This document shows positions 16,532 to 25,098 of a stretch of DNA of 57,270 bases, one piece after another (position 1 is the stretch's first letter; each line of letters opens with the position of its first letter). The stretch is from assembly GCA_027314515.1 (NCBI GenBank), contig DAHVAR010000186.1:1-57270 (forward strand). Reading direction: 5' to 3'. Under the pieces are notes generated by a model, which saw only the letters and a list, made by a program, of their open reading frames with translations, was not told the DNA's origin and ran no database searches. The DNA comes from Actinomycetota bacterium. GTDB taxonomy: Bacteria > Actinomycetota > Actinomycetes > Streptosporangiales > Streptosporangiaceae. The position numbers and the translations under genes were made by a program.

Positions 16532-17799
16532 CGGCGGACCACCATGACCTGCCCGGTGTACCGGGCGAGCGGACCGTCCAGGCTGCTGCGACCATCCCAG
16601 TGCACGACTGGCACACCGAGCTCGAGCATGGCGAACCTGATGGCCTGCTGCTCCAGCCGCCATACCCGCCGGGCCAGCGCTGAGACCTTGCTGCCGTCGT
16701 CGCCGGGCTCAGAGTTGAGCACATCGATGATGACGACGCTGAATCCCCGCTCGCGAACGTCGCGCACAGCTTCCACGAGGCCGGCATCCAGCAACGGGCT
16801 GAATACCACGATCAGCGATCCCGGCGGCAGGGCGGCCCTCGGCAGCCTGGTAAAGCCGGCCGCCTTGTCGGAGCCGCCTGGACTCGACATCAGCAGGTCA
16901 AGCAACCGCTGAAAATGCCGCTCGCCCTGGCCGGGGGCGACCCAGTTCAGCCGGCTCGCGTACATGACGAGGCCGACGCGGTCCCGGTCAGCCAGGTAAC
17001 GGCTCATCACGCCGGTAGCGCCCCTGAGCACCAGGTCGAGTGAGCTGGCGCCCGGCTCACCGACGTCAGCCGTGGCGTCGGCGATAACGACGACGTTCTG
17101 GATTCGCTCCGCCGCGAACGTGCTCAGGTGGATGCTGCCACGCCGGGTCGTGGCCGGCCAGTTGATCCGCCGCTGCCGGTCTCCAGGCACGAACTCACGG
17201 ACGCCGACGAACTCGCTGCCCTCGCCGGTCGCCCTGGACGGGTGTTCGCCCAGCCGGCTAGGCAGCCGACTGAGCAGAATAGTCCGGCTCAGGTGAGCGG
17301 GCTCTGGCCGGCAGTCGATCCATGGCAGCCCGAGGCGGGTCGAGCCTTCGGTCAGCCGGTAGCGATCCCTGAGGGTGATCGCAAGCATGCCGACCTGCCG
17401 GCGCCCCCAGCGCTGCGCGGTGAACGGCAGCAGGACGTGGGCGGGGCCAGGGATCACGACCGCGGACCCTGGCGTGATCGCCTCGCTTGGCTCGATACGC
17501 AGCTCGGCGGCATAGTCGCCCTGACCGTCTACGTCGACCTGCAGCGCCGAGGGATGACCCTCGGCGAACCCGCTGTCGACCGGGCGGATCCGCACCCGCA
17601 GCCGACCCGGGCGTGCCGCGCGGACGGTGGAGAGCAGCACTATGGCCGGCGCCGCCAGGCCAGCGAATTCTGGCCGGTGGGTAACGACGGCCAGCGCAAG
17701 CGCGGCGACCGCGAGCGTGAGCAGGCGCCCGGCATGTGCCGACGGCCGCCAGCGGACCGGCACATGCCGGTCGCCGGTCTCGTAGCCGTAGTCAGCCAC
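16528..17799 (-). CDS. DUF58 domain protein with von Willebrand A-like fold
   Basis: The 423-residue protein has two N-terminal membrane segments (near 25-60). A beta-rich middle follows, then the DUF58 signature FVGVREFVPGDRQRRINWPATTRRG (near 205-230). A VWA-like domain beginning VVVIADAT and DRVGLVMYAS completes it. DUF58 proteins usually act with a MoxR AAA+ ATPase as a chaperone or assembly system at the membrane. Here it lies in a DUF4129 operon, but no MoxR gene is present beside it. Confidence 0.88.
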   Translation of the reverse strand: MADYGYETGDRHVPVRWRPSAHAGRLLTLAVAALALAVVTHRPEFAGLAAPAIVLLSTVRAARPGRLRVRIRPVDSGFAEGHPSALQVDVDGQGDYAAELRIEPSEAITPGSAVVIPGPAHVLLPFTAQRWGRRQVGMLAITLRDRYRLTEGSTRLGLPWIDCRPEPAHLSRTILLSRLPSRLGEHPSRATGEGSEFVGVREFVPGDRQRRINWPATTRRGSIHLSTFAAERIQNVVVIADATADVGEPGASSLDLVLRGATGVMSRYLADRDRVGLVMYASRLNWVAPGQGERHFQRLLDLLMSSPGGSDKAAGFTRLPRAALPPGSLIVVFSPLLDAGLVEAVRDVRERGFSVVIIDVLNSEPGDDGSKVSALARRVWRLEQQAIRFAMLELGVPVVHWDGRSSLDGPLARYTGQVMVVRR

Positions 17800-17859
17800 C
17801 GGCTGTTACCTGGCCAGTTCCCCGGCCGGGAGGCTGATCGGAGTCGAAGCCGGGTTCGG

Positions 17860-18450
17860 TCACAATCGCTCCAGCCGGTCGATGATCTCGGTCAGTGTCC
17901 GCTGCGGGATTCCCTGGCGGGTCGAGCGCTGCTCGGCCGGCCGCGCGGGATCAAGCCAGTACCACAGCCCGTCGTCGGGTTCGCCCGCCAGCAGCAACCG
18001 CCGGGCCGCCTCGGGATCGGCGTACAGGCTCACGCTATGCCGCTCGGCGAGCCTGGCCGCAAGCAGATGCTGGAGCGTTGGCCGCAGGTCGGCGTCGTAG
18101 CTGCGCATGCTGGTAGTTGCGTCGACCAGGAGGCCTCGTTTCCGCCAGAACCCGATGTAGCTTCCCTCGCCCGGCGGCTGCCCGCTCTCGTCCTGCGTGA
18201 CGAACTCAGCAGGCGTCCCTGGCACCAGTGCGCGGAGCAGGATCAGGATCACTACTGCCCAGGCGATCACCGTGGCGAAAGCGGCGGCAGATCCGGCATA
18301 GCCGTAAGCGGCGACGGCGGTGACGGTCACCATCGCGCAGGTGATGATCAGCTCCGGCCACAGTGCCCGCCAGCCGCCGGTTGCCGGTGCGGCAGCGCTT
18401 GCGTCCGGTGCGGGCGGGCGGGCGGCCGCCGGGCCCGGCACGTTGCTCAT
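17860..18450 (-). CDS. Membrane protein with C-terminal soluble domain, unknown function
   Basis: A Pro/Ala-rich N-terminus is followed by two close hydrophobic segments (WPELIITCAMVTVTAVAAYGY and AAAFATVIAWAVVILILL). A soluble domain of about 100 residues follows, with FWRKRGLLVDATTSMRSYDADLRP. The start overlaps the DUF4129 stop (ATGA), so it is coupled to it. In the usual operon order a MoxR ATPase could be expected near here; this protein has no Walker motifs. I do not recognise a named family. Confidence 0.75.
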   Translation of the reverse strand: MSNVPGPAAARPPAPDASAAAPATGGWRALWPELIITCAMVTVTAVAAYGYAGSAAAFATVIAWAVVILILLRALVPGTPAEFVTQDESGQPPGEGSYIGFWRKRGLLVDATTSMRSYDADLRPTLQHLLAARLAERHSVSLYADPEAARRLLLAGEPDDGLWYWLDPARPAEQRSTRQGIPQRTLTEIIDRLERL

Positions 18451-19424
18451 GTGGCCGCCCTCGCGGCTGCCGCATCCGGCTGCCGGCTGGCTCCCGCTGT
18501 CGCCTGCAGGTCAGCGGAGATGGCTTCCAGCGCCCGCATGGCGTCCTGCCTGGCGGCCGCCGGAAGCGCGTGACTGGAGTACCGGGCTTCGTAGAACAGC
18601 ATCGTCAGCCGACTCGCGGCGGTGTCGCGACTGGCAGCCGTGTCGTCGCCCGCGGCAGCGTCGCGGAGCAGGCCCGCCCGCACCGCCCGGTCCAGCAGCT
18701 CGGCCGAAGTCTCGGCGCCGTACCTGGCAGCCCCCGCACTACCCAGGCTCTCTTCCATGGTCACATAGCAGGCGATGATCGCGGCGCGGGCGTCGTCAAT
18801 CGAATGCAGCGCCCGCAAGCCCGACTCGACCGCCTGCCGAAGGCCGGCGTCGTCATCATCGGCCCGTTCAGCGGGTTGCGCTGTCACGGCTCGCCGCCGG
18901 TGCACGATGACGCCGATGACGATGACCGCTAGCACCAGCAGCGCCAGCCCGGCGAACCCGAAGAACTCGACCTCGGCCCTGGTCAGGCCGCTGACGGGGG
19001 TGAATAGCGAATTCGGGCCTAGCGTCGGCACGAAGACGAGCGGATTGCCGTAGTACTTCTTAAGCCCCGGCCAGACCAGGCTCGACACGGTCACCGCGAG
19101 GACGACGACCATGGCGCTCCGGATTGTCCGGTCCAGGAACAACCGCATCCGGGCGGTCAGGTAGCTTGGCTCCGGCGCACGTCGCCGGAGCGCCCGCGCC
19201 GTGAGCAGGAGCGCAAAGAGCACGAGCTCGGCGCACGCGAAAACGATCCCGCCCGTCTCCCGCCAGGGACCATCCTGCGTCAGGCGGCGGCCGGAGGTGC
19301 TGACGCCGACGAAAGTGACTACCAGGAGTAGTCCGGCGATCACCGGTCGCGTGAGAGCCGTGCGGCGCAACGGCCCGCGGCCAGCGAGCAGCCGTCGCCG
19401 GGAGAGTTGCCCGCTGGATACCAC
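18447..19424 (-). CDS. DUF4129 domain membrane protein
   Basis: The 325-residue product has four hydrophobic segments (near 28-46, 62-78, 103-120 and 155-175). A C-terminal cytoplasmic DUF4129 domain follows, recognised by AIIACYVTMEESLGSAG, RYGAETSAELLDRAV and LTMLFYEARYSSHALP. It is the first gene of the operon. GTG 19424 has GGGAG 4 nt upstream. DUF4129 genes typically sit with MoxR/DUF58 genes and a transglutaminase-like protein in a membrane-linked assembly; biochemical role unproven. Confidence 0.85.
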   Translation of the reverse strand: MVSSGQLSRRRLLAGRGPLRRTALTRPVIAGLLLVVTFVGVSTSGRRLTQDGPWRETGGIVFACAELVLFALLLTARALRRRAPEPSYLTARMRLFLDRTIRSAMVVVLAVTVSSLVWPGLKKYYGNPLVFVPTLGPNSLFTPVSGLTRAEVEFFGFAGLALLVLAVIVIGVIVHRRRAVTAQPAERADDDDAGLRQAVESGLRALHSIDDARAAIIACYVTMEESLGSAGAARYGAETSAELLDRAVRAGLLRDAAAGDDTAASRDTAASRLTMLFYEARYSSHALPAAARQDAMRALEAISADLQATAGASRQPDAAAARAAT

Positions 19425-19549
19425 TGCGCTCCCTGCTTACCCGACCTGGCCGAATTTCTGGCCAGTTTATGCACATCACGCAGCGACGCCGCGGCTCGCA
19501 GCGTAACGGGCAAGCAAGCAGCGAGGCCGACGGCCGGCCATGTCAAGAT

Positions 19550-20851
19550 ATGGCGATGAGCAGCCCCCGCGATGTCGCGATGGACCTGATCGCCTTCCTC
19601 GATGCCTCCCCGTCGCCCTATCACGCCGCCGTCGAGGCACTTCGGCGGCTGACTGCGGCCGGCTTCACCGAGGTCCCGCCGGGCGGAGCCTGGCCGTCCG
19701 GTCCGGGCCGTCATGTCGTGCTGGACGGCGGCTCGCTGTTCGCCTGGATCGTGCCCGACGGCTGCGCTCGCGACGCGCCGTTCCGGCTGCTGGGCGCGCA
19801 CACCGACAGCCCGGCGCTCCGCGTCAAGCCCCGGCCGGACACTGGCCAGGCCGGCTTGCGCCAGCTTGGCGTGGAGATCTACGGTGGCCCGCTGCTCAAT
19901 TCCTGGCTAGACCGCGACCTCGGCCTGGCCGGACGGGTCGCCGTGCGCACCGCTGGCGGTCCGCAGGTCCGGCTGATCCGGGTGCACCGGCCAGTGCTCC
20001 GGGTCCCGCAACTGGCCATCCACCTGGATCCCGAGATCCGTACCGCCGGGCTGAAGCTGGACGCCCAGCAGCACCTGGTGCCCATCTGGTCACTCGGCGA
20101 CCCGGAGCCGGGCGGCTTCCGCCGGTTCCTGGCCGCCGAACTCGGCGTCGGTGCCGATGATGTGCTGAGCCACGACATAGTGACCTATGACCTGGCGGGC
20201 GGCACGCTAGCCGGAGTCAGCGAGGAGTTCGTCAGCTCAGCCCGGCAGGATGACCTGGCCTGCTGTCATGCGTGCGTGTCGGCGCTGTGCACGGTCCCGG
20301 CGCGGCCAGCCCCGCAGCACGTCAGCGCGGTGGTCCTGTTCGACAACGAGGAGATCGGCAGCCGGTCGGCCACCGGTGCGGACGGCGCCTGGCTGGGCAG
20401 GCAGCTGGAGCGCAGCGTGCTTGCCCGCGGCGGCGGCCGCGACGACTTCCTGCGCGCGGTCGCGGCCTCGCTCCACGTGTCCGCGGACATGGCACACGCC
20501 ACGCATCCCAACTACCCGGACAGGCATGAGCCCGGGCACTGGATCGCACTCGGCGGCGGCCCGGTGCTCAAGGTCAGCGCGAACGTCTTCTACAGCACGA
20601 CCGCGCCGACTCAGGCCGCCTTCCTGCTCGCCGCCGAGCAGGAAGGCGTTCCGGTTCAGTACTTCGTCAACAAGAGCGGCGTGCGCAGCGGGTCGACTAT
20701 CGGCCCGATCGTCGCCGCGGGCCTGGCGATGCCGACCGTGGATGTGGGTAACCCGACCCTGGCCATGCACTCCGCGCGCGAACTGACCGGGACGGCGGAC
20801 GCCGCGATGCTGACCGCGGCACTGACCGCCTTCCTCAGCCCGGCCCGCTAG
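19550..20851 (+). CDS. M18-family aspartyl aminopeptidase
   Basis: A zinc metallo-aminopeptidase of about 433 residues that removes N-terminal acidic residues in the cytoplasm. Metal and catalytic motifs of M18 are in order: LGAHTDSPALRVK, VEIYGGPLLNSWLDRDL, FDNEEIGSRSATGA, SADMAHATHPNY and TLAMHSARE. Starts at 19550 and 19556 are both possible; no Shine-Dalgarno is seen and the mRNA could be leaderless. It is divergent from the DUF4129 operon. Confidence 0.92.
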   Translation: MAMSSPRDVAMDLIAFLDASPSPYHAAVEALRRLTAAGFTEVPPGGAWPSGPGRHVVLDGGSLFAWIVPDGCARDAPFRLLGAHTDSPALRVKPRPDTGQAGLRQLGVEIYGGPLLNSWLDRDLGLAGRVAVRTAGGPQVRLIRVHRPVLRVPQLAIHLDPEIRTAGLKLDAQQHLVPIWSLGDPEPGGFRRFLAAELGVGADDVLSHDIVTYDLAGGTLAGVSEEFVSSARQDDLACCHACVSALCTVPARPAPQHVSAVVLFDNEEIGSRSATGADGAWLGRQLERSVLARGGGRDDFLRAVAASLHVSADMAHATHPNYPDRHEPGHWIALGGGPVLKVSANVFYSTTAPTQAAFLLAAEQEGVPVQYFVNKSGVRSGSTIGPIVAAGLAMPTVDVGNPTLAMHSARELTGTADAAMLTAALTAFLSPAR

Positions 20852-20870
20852 CCCGGCCCGCTAGCCCGGC

Positions 20871-21221
20871 CTACGGCCGACGCCGCAGTCCCTGCCCGCG
20901 GGCGAAGTCGAGCGCCTCGGTCGCGAGCGACAGCCACTCCAGGCCGGAGTCGGGGTCGAGACTGAGCCACTCCCGCATCGGCGTGCCCTTGTTAGCGTCG
21001 AAGGCCGCGCCGTTGCCGGACCGGATCAGCGCTGTTACCCGGCTGGCCGGCAGCTTGAGCACAAGCCTGCCACGGACCAGCATCGCGAAAATCCGGCCTT
21101 CGTACCGCAGGGCGCTGCGGCCGAACCCGCCACCGCCACGTGGCGGCATCACGCCCTCGACGCCGGCTAGCTCGTGGACCAGGTCCTGGTACCGATCCCG
21201 CATCGGGTCCGCGCCTGCCAC
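20871..21221 (-). CDS. TfoX/YjbR-like small protein
   Basis: The 116-residue protein has a compact alpha/beta pattern: FGRSALRYEGRIFAMLVRGRLVLKLPASRV, then KGTPMREWLSLDP. This resembles the TfoX N-terminal/MmcQ-YjbR superfamily found singly in actinomycetes. Those proteins are small and often labelled DNA-binding on thin evidence. It ends 19 nt from the convergent M18 gene. Family is moderately sure; function is unknown. Confidence 0.65.
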   Translation of the reverse strand: MAGADPMRDRYQDLVHELAGVEGVMPPRGGGGFGRSALRYEGRIFAMLVRGRLVLKLPASRVTALIRSGNGAAFDANKGTPMREWLSLDPDSGLEWLSLATEALDFARGQGLRRRP

Positions 21222-21251
21222 GCCTACCAGGCTAGTCCGTACTCGGCCCGG

Positions 21252-22169
21252 CTACCTCGTCGACCGCGCCGAGGCGATGTCGTTGAGGGCATCGCCGATC
21301 TGCCGGAACGCCAGCACGGTGACGACAAGCGCGATCAGCGCGGGGTACACCTCCCACGGATAGCTGTCGAACAGGTCGTTGACACCGTTGGTCAGCATGG
21401 TGCCCCAGTCAGCGAACGGCGGCGGCGGGCCAAGGCCGAGGAAGCTCAGCGCAGACAGGCTGTAGATCGCGTCAGCCACGGCGAAGGTGGTAGTCACGAT
21501 GAAGATGTTGAAGGTGTTGGGCATCATGTGCCGGAACAGGATGCGCATTCGCGTCGAGCCCATGGTCGTCGACGCCTGCACGAACTCACGGGTCCGCAGG
21601 GACAGCACCTGGCCCCGGACAAGCCGGCTCACGTAGGGCCAGGACAGCAGCGAGAGCAACAGGATGATCGACAGCAGGTTCAGCGTGAACATGCTGGCCA
21701 CGATCAGCAGCAAGATAAATGTCGGCACGGCCAGCAGCGTGTCGACGATCCGCATCAGGAACGCGTCGACAAGGCCGCCGATCATGCCGGAGATAGCGCC
21801 GTACAGCGCACCGATCACGGTGCTGATGATTGCTACGGCGAACCCGAGTTCCAGCGATGACTGGCCGCCGACCATCAGCCTGCCCAGGATGTCGATGCCG
21901 TACTCGTCAGTGCCGAGCGGATGACCGCCGCCCGGCGGCAGGTTCGCAAGATTGAGGTTGACGGTCGTCTGGTTCGTCCCGTAGATGAGCGGCCCGACGA
22001 AGCAGAACAGGATCAGCAGCAGGACGACCATGCAGCCGCCCATGGCGCGCTTATTGTGCAGGAAGTCGTCGAGCGCCAGGCTCCTGCCGCCGGTCCTGCT
22101 GCTTACCTCGCCGCCTTCCGGCGCGGGGCCGACCGAACCGGCGATCGCGGCGTGCTCAGCCGGCTGCAT
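21252..22169 (-). CDS. Peptide-type ABC transporter permease (DppC/OppC family)
   Basis: The 305-residue protein has an OppC N-terminal segment (ALDDFLHNKRAMGGCMVVLLL, near residues 35-60) and PLGTDEYGIDILGRLMVG. Six membrane segments follow, with the EAA loop that docks to the ATPase (EFVQASTTMGSTRMRILFRHMMPN). ATG 22169 has AGGA 6 nt upstream and overlaps the upstream permease by 14 bp; the TTG at 22202 has no such support. It imports oligopeptides or another large polar substrate together with the two upstream genes. Confidence 0.9.
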   Translation of the reverse strand: MQPAEHAAIAGSVGPAPEGGEVSSRTGGRSLALDDFLHNKRAMGGCMVVLLLILFCFVGPLIYGTNQTTVNLNLANLPPGGGHPLGTDEYGIDILGRLMVGGQSSLELGFAVAIISTVIGALYGAISGMIGGLVDAFLMRIVDTLLAVPTFILLLIVASMFTLNLLSIILLLSLLSWPYVSRLVRGQVLSLRTREFVQASTTMGSTRMRILFRHMMPNTFNIFIVTTTFAVADAIYSLSALSFLGLGPPPPFADWGTMLTNGVNDLFDSYPWEVYPALIALVVTVLAFRQIGDALNDIASARSTR

Positions 22170-23112
22170 GCCTGATCCTGGGATCGATGACGCCGTAGGC
22201 AATGTCCGCGGCGAGGTTGCCGAGCACGGTCGCCACGCCGATGATCAGCGTCGCCCCGAGCATCACCGGGAAGTCGTGGCTCAGCGCCGATTGCCAGAAC
22301 AGCAGGCCCATGCCGGGGAAGTTGAAGATGGCCTCGGCGATCACCGCGCCGGCCACGATGTTCGGCAGCGACAGGCCGAGGATCGTGATGATCGGCAGCA
22401 GCGCGTTGCGGAGCAGGTGCCTGGTAAGAATCAGCCGCTCGCGCAGGCCCTTGGCGCGCGCGGTGCGGATGTAGTCCTGGGTCAGTTCCTCGATCGCAGA
22501 CGAGCGCATGTACTGGCTGAAGCCGGCCACGCTGTTGATCGCGAGCACGATCACCGGCAGGATCATCGCGTTCGGGTCGGCGAACAGGCCGCCCACCGAG
22601 GTGATGCCGCCGGTGAAGCTTGGCTGCAGCACATGGAAATGCACGCTGAACACGGCGATCAGCAGCAGGGCTTCCATGAAGTCCGGTGCCGAGTACAAGG
22701 TGAACCAAGTGCCCGCCACGATGTCGTCCCGCAACGTGCCGCGATGGATGGCCTGATACAGCCCCATCGGCACGCCGATGATCAGCGCGAGCACGGTGGA
22801 GATGCCGATCAGCACGGCATCGCGCGGCAGTCGCTGCGCGATCAGGGTCGATACCGGCTGCCCGGCCACGTAGGAGATCCCGAAGTCGCCGTGCACTACG
22901 TGCACGCAGTACAGCCAGAACTGGACCGGCAGCGGCCGGTTGAGCCCGTAGGTGTTATCGAATATTGCCACCTTCGCAGGCGTCGCCTTCTGCCCGAGCA
23001 CCGCACGGGCCGTGCTGCCCGGCTCCAGGTGAACCAGGATGAACGTCAGGATCATCACGCCGACGATGACGGCGACCGACTGCCCGATCCTGCGAACGAT
23101 GTACCAGGTCAT
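22156..23112 (-). CDS. Peptide-type ABC transporter permease (DppB/OppB family)
   Basis: The 318-residue protein begins MTWYIVRRIGQSVAVIVGVMI, the usual OppB start. It has six membrane segments and an EAA loop (DYIRTARAKGLRERLILTRHLLRNALLP). Its ATG overlaps the stop of the substrate-binding gene by 4 bp (ATGA), which fixes the start. It forms the translocation pore with the downstream permease. Confidence 0.92.
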   Translation of the reverse strand: MTWYIVRRIGQSVAVIVGVMILTFILVHLEPGSTARAVLGQKATPAKVAIFDNTYGLNRPLPVQFWLYCVHVVHGDFGISYVAGQPVSTLIAQRLPRDAVLIGISTVLALIIGVPMGLYQAIHRGTLRDDIVAGTWFTLYSAPDFMEALLLIAVFSVHFHVLQPSFTGGITSVGGLFADPNAMILPVIVLAINSVAGFSQYMRSSAIEELTQDYIRTARAKGLRERLILTRHLLRNALLPIITILGLSLPNIVAGAVIAEAIFNFPGMGLLFWQSALSHDFPVMLGATLIIGVATVLGNLAADIAYGVIDPRIRHAAG

Positions 23113-24947
23113 GAGGCTGGCTTGGTGTAATACCACACCTCAGGGTTGTAGAGACCGCTGAACGGGTTGAGCGGGGTGACACCGGCCAGGTTGCTCTTGT
23201 ACACGAACACCGTGGAGGCGTTCGGCAGCCAGAGCAGCGGCAGTTGCCTGGCAGCATAGTCCTCGTAGGCGAAGAACGCCGCGTTGCTCGAGCCGTACTC
23301 GGTGGCGTCGATGAGCTTGTTCATCTCCGGGCTCGAGTAGCCGCCGTAGTTGCCGTTGGCGTCGGTGTTGAACTGGCCGGCCCCGCTCGGATCCATCAGG
23401 TACCCGTTGTAGCCATACTGCTGCAGCTGCCAGTCGTCGCAGATCGATGCCGGGTGCGACTGGGCGTTGCAGGTGCCGGTCGTGGACACCAGGGTGTTGA
23501 ACGGCTCGGACTTCAGCGTGAGCTTGATGCCGCCGAGGGACTCGGTGGACTGGATCGCGGCGTTCTGCTCGTTGTACGACTCGGTCCCGGAGCCGAACAG
23601 CAGCTGGAAGGTCAGCGGCTCGCCGGCCGTGATGCCGGCGCCGCACTCGTTCGCGGCCGTTCCGGGCCGGATGCACGTGTCCGTTCCGCCCGGCACCACC
23701 TTCCAGCCGTGCGCCTTGAGCAGCGCTATCGCCGTGGCCGGATCATACGGGTACGGCCCGCCTGCCTTCTCCAGCGGCGAGTCCCACTGCTGCCCGTACG
23801 CCACCGGAACCGCGCCGTTGCCGGGATCGGCGTAACCCGCGAACGCCTTCTGCACGATCTGCTTGCGGTTGATCAGGTACTCCATCGCCTGCCTGATGTA
23901 CAGCTGGCGCAACAGCAAGCCCGCGACCGGAGCGTAGAAGTTCGGCAGGATCTCGGCCACTCCGGGGGCGGCCACCTGCGCCACCGAGTACCCCTCCGCT
24001 TTCAGGGCCGGGATCTGCCGGACGTCATTGAGCGGCACGCTCGCCACATCGAGCGACGTGCCGGACCGCAGGGTGTCCATCTCCGAAGTGTCGGTGGTGA
24101 ACGGCGTCCAGATCGCCTCATTCAGCACGGGCTTGTCCGGGCCCGAGTAGTTCTTGTTCGGCACCCAGGCGTAGTAGCCCGAACTCTGGAATGCCGCCAG
24201 CTTCCACGGTCCGTACACGACCTTCCACAGCGGGTTCGTTGCGAACGTGGCCATATCGCTGCCCTGGCCCTGCAGGAAGTTCCAGACTGCCTTGGCGCCC
24301 GCCGTGGTCTCGTCGTAGTTGCCGACCTTGCCGGCAGCCGACGTCTTGTCCCAGGCATGCTGCGGCAGCAGCGGGATCGTGGCGAGCACGTTGTCGGTGT
24401 AGAACTCCGGGTTGTAGGACCGGGTGAGGTCGAGCACCACGGTGTGTGCGTTGGGCGTGATCACCTTCGCCACGTCGACCGGGAACAGCCCCGCCACGTA
24501 GTTGAACCAGTCGTTGTAGTTCACCTTGAGCAGGTTGTAGGCGAAGGTGAAGTCGCGGCTGGTGATCGGCACGCCGTCCGACCACTTCCACGGCTTGAGC
24601 ACGATCGTGATGACCTTGTCGCCATCGGAGTACTTCAGCGAGCTGTACAGGCTCTCCTGCGGATTAGGGATTGATTGCGCTCCATCGCCGGAGTACACCA
24701 GCGGCGGCCACAGGCCGAGAGTGAGGTCGGCGTTATAGCCGTTGGAGTTGGTCGCGGGCCCCAGCGGGAAGATGTCGTTCGGTGACGCGCCCACCTCGGC
24801 GATCGTTACCGTGCCGCCCTTGATCTTCTGCCCCTTCACGACGGAGCCGCCGCCAATCGGTCCGCTGCTGCCGCCCCCGCAAGCTGCCACCAGAGTTGCC
24901 AGGGCTAGCGCAGCGGCTACCCCCGCAATGCGATGAGTTCTGGACAT
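23109..24947 (-). CDS. ABC transporter substrate-binding lipoprotein, SBP family 5
   Basis: The 612-residue extracytoplasmic receptor has a signal peptide with lipobox (ALATLVAACGGG, lipid-modified Cys near 23). Family-5 features include DGVPITSRDFTFAYNLLK, IPLLPQHAW, RQAMEYLINRKQIVQ and the late LPLLWLPNASTVFVYK. Family members bind peptides, nickel, opines or glycans, so the ligand is open. ATG 24947 has GGAGGAG 7 nt upstream. It is first in the operon; no ATP-binding gene follows the permeases. Confidence 0.93.
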   Translation of the reverse strand: MSRTHRIAGVAAALALATLVAACGGGSSGPIGGGSVVKGQKIKGGTVTIAEVGASPNDIFPLGPATNSNGYNADLTLGLWPPLVYSGDGAQSIPNPQESLYSSLKYSDGDKVITIVLKPWKWSDGVPITSRDFTFAYNLLKVNYNDWFNYVAGLFPVDVAKVITPNAHTVVLDLTRSYNPEFYTDNVLATIPLLPQHAWDKTSAAGKVGNYDETTAGAKAVWNFLQGQGSDMATFATNPLWKVVYGPWKLAAFQSSGYYAWVPNKNYSGPDKPVLNEAIWTPFTTDTSEMDTLRSGTSLDVASVPLNDVRQIPALKAEGYSVAQVAAPGVAEILPNFYAPVAGLLLRQLYIRQAMEYLINRKQIVQKAFAGYADPGNGAVPVAYGQQWDSPLEKAGGPYPYDPATAIALLKAHGWKVVPGGTDTCIRPGTAANECGAGITAGEPLTFQLLFGSGTESYNEQNAAIQSTESLGGIKLTLKSEPFNTLVSTTGTCNAQSHPASICDDWQLQQYGYNGYLMDPSGAGQFNTDANGNYGGYSSPEMNKLIDATEYGSSNAAFFAYEDYAARQLPLLWLPNASTVFVYKSNLAGVTPLNPFSGLYNPEVWYYTKPAS

Positions 24948-25016
24948 TCGACAACTCCTCCGGCTCAAGACGATCGCGACGGGAAATTGTCCCGCCTTCG
25001 TCGCTGCTGGTAGCCG

Positions 25017-25044
25017 TTATAAGCGGTGTCAGCGAGACTTATAA
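25017..25044. promoter_or_regulatory. Inverted repeat upstream of the ABC transporter operon
   Basis: TTATAAG (25017-25023) and CTTATAA (25038-25044) form perfect 7-bp arms around 14 nt. AT-rich hexamers here (TATAAC/TATAAG on the minus strand) could double as -10 elements of the binding-protein promoter about 70 nt upstream of its start. Operator and promoter roles are inferred. Confidence 0.5.
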
Positions 25045-25098
25045 AGAGGTCGCGGCCATTTTTAACCACACTGTGACACGCTGGGTGATTCCACCGGG

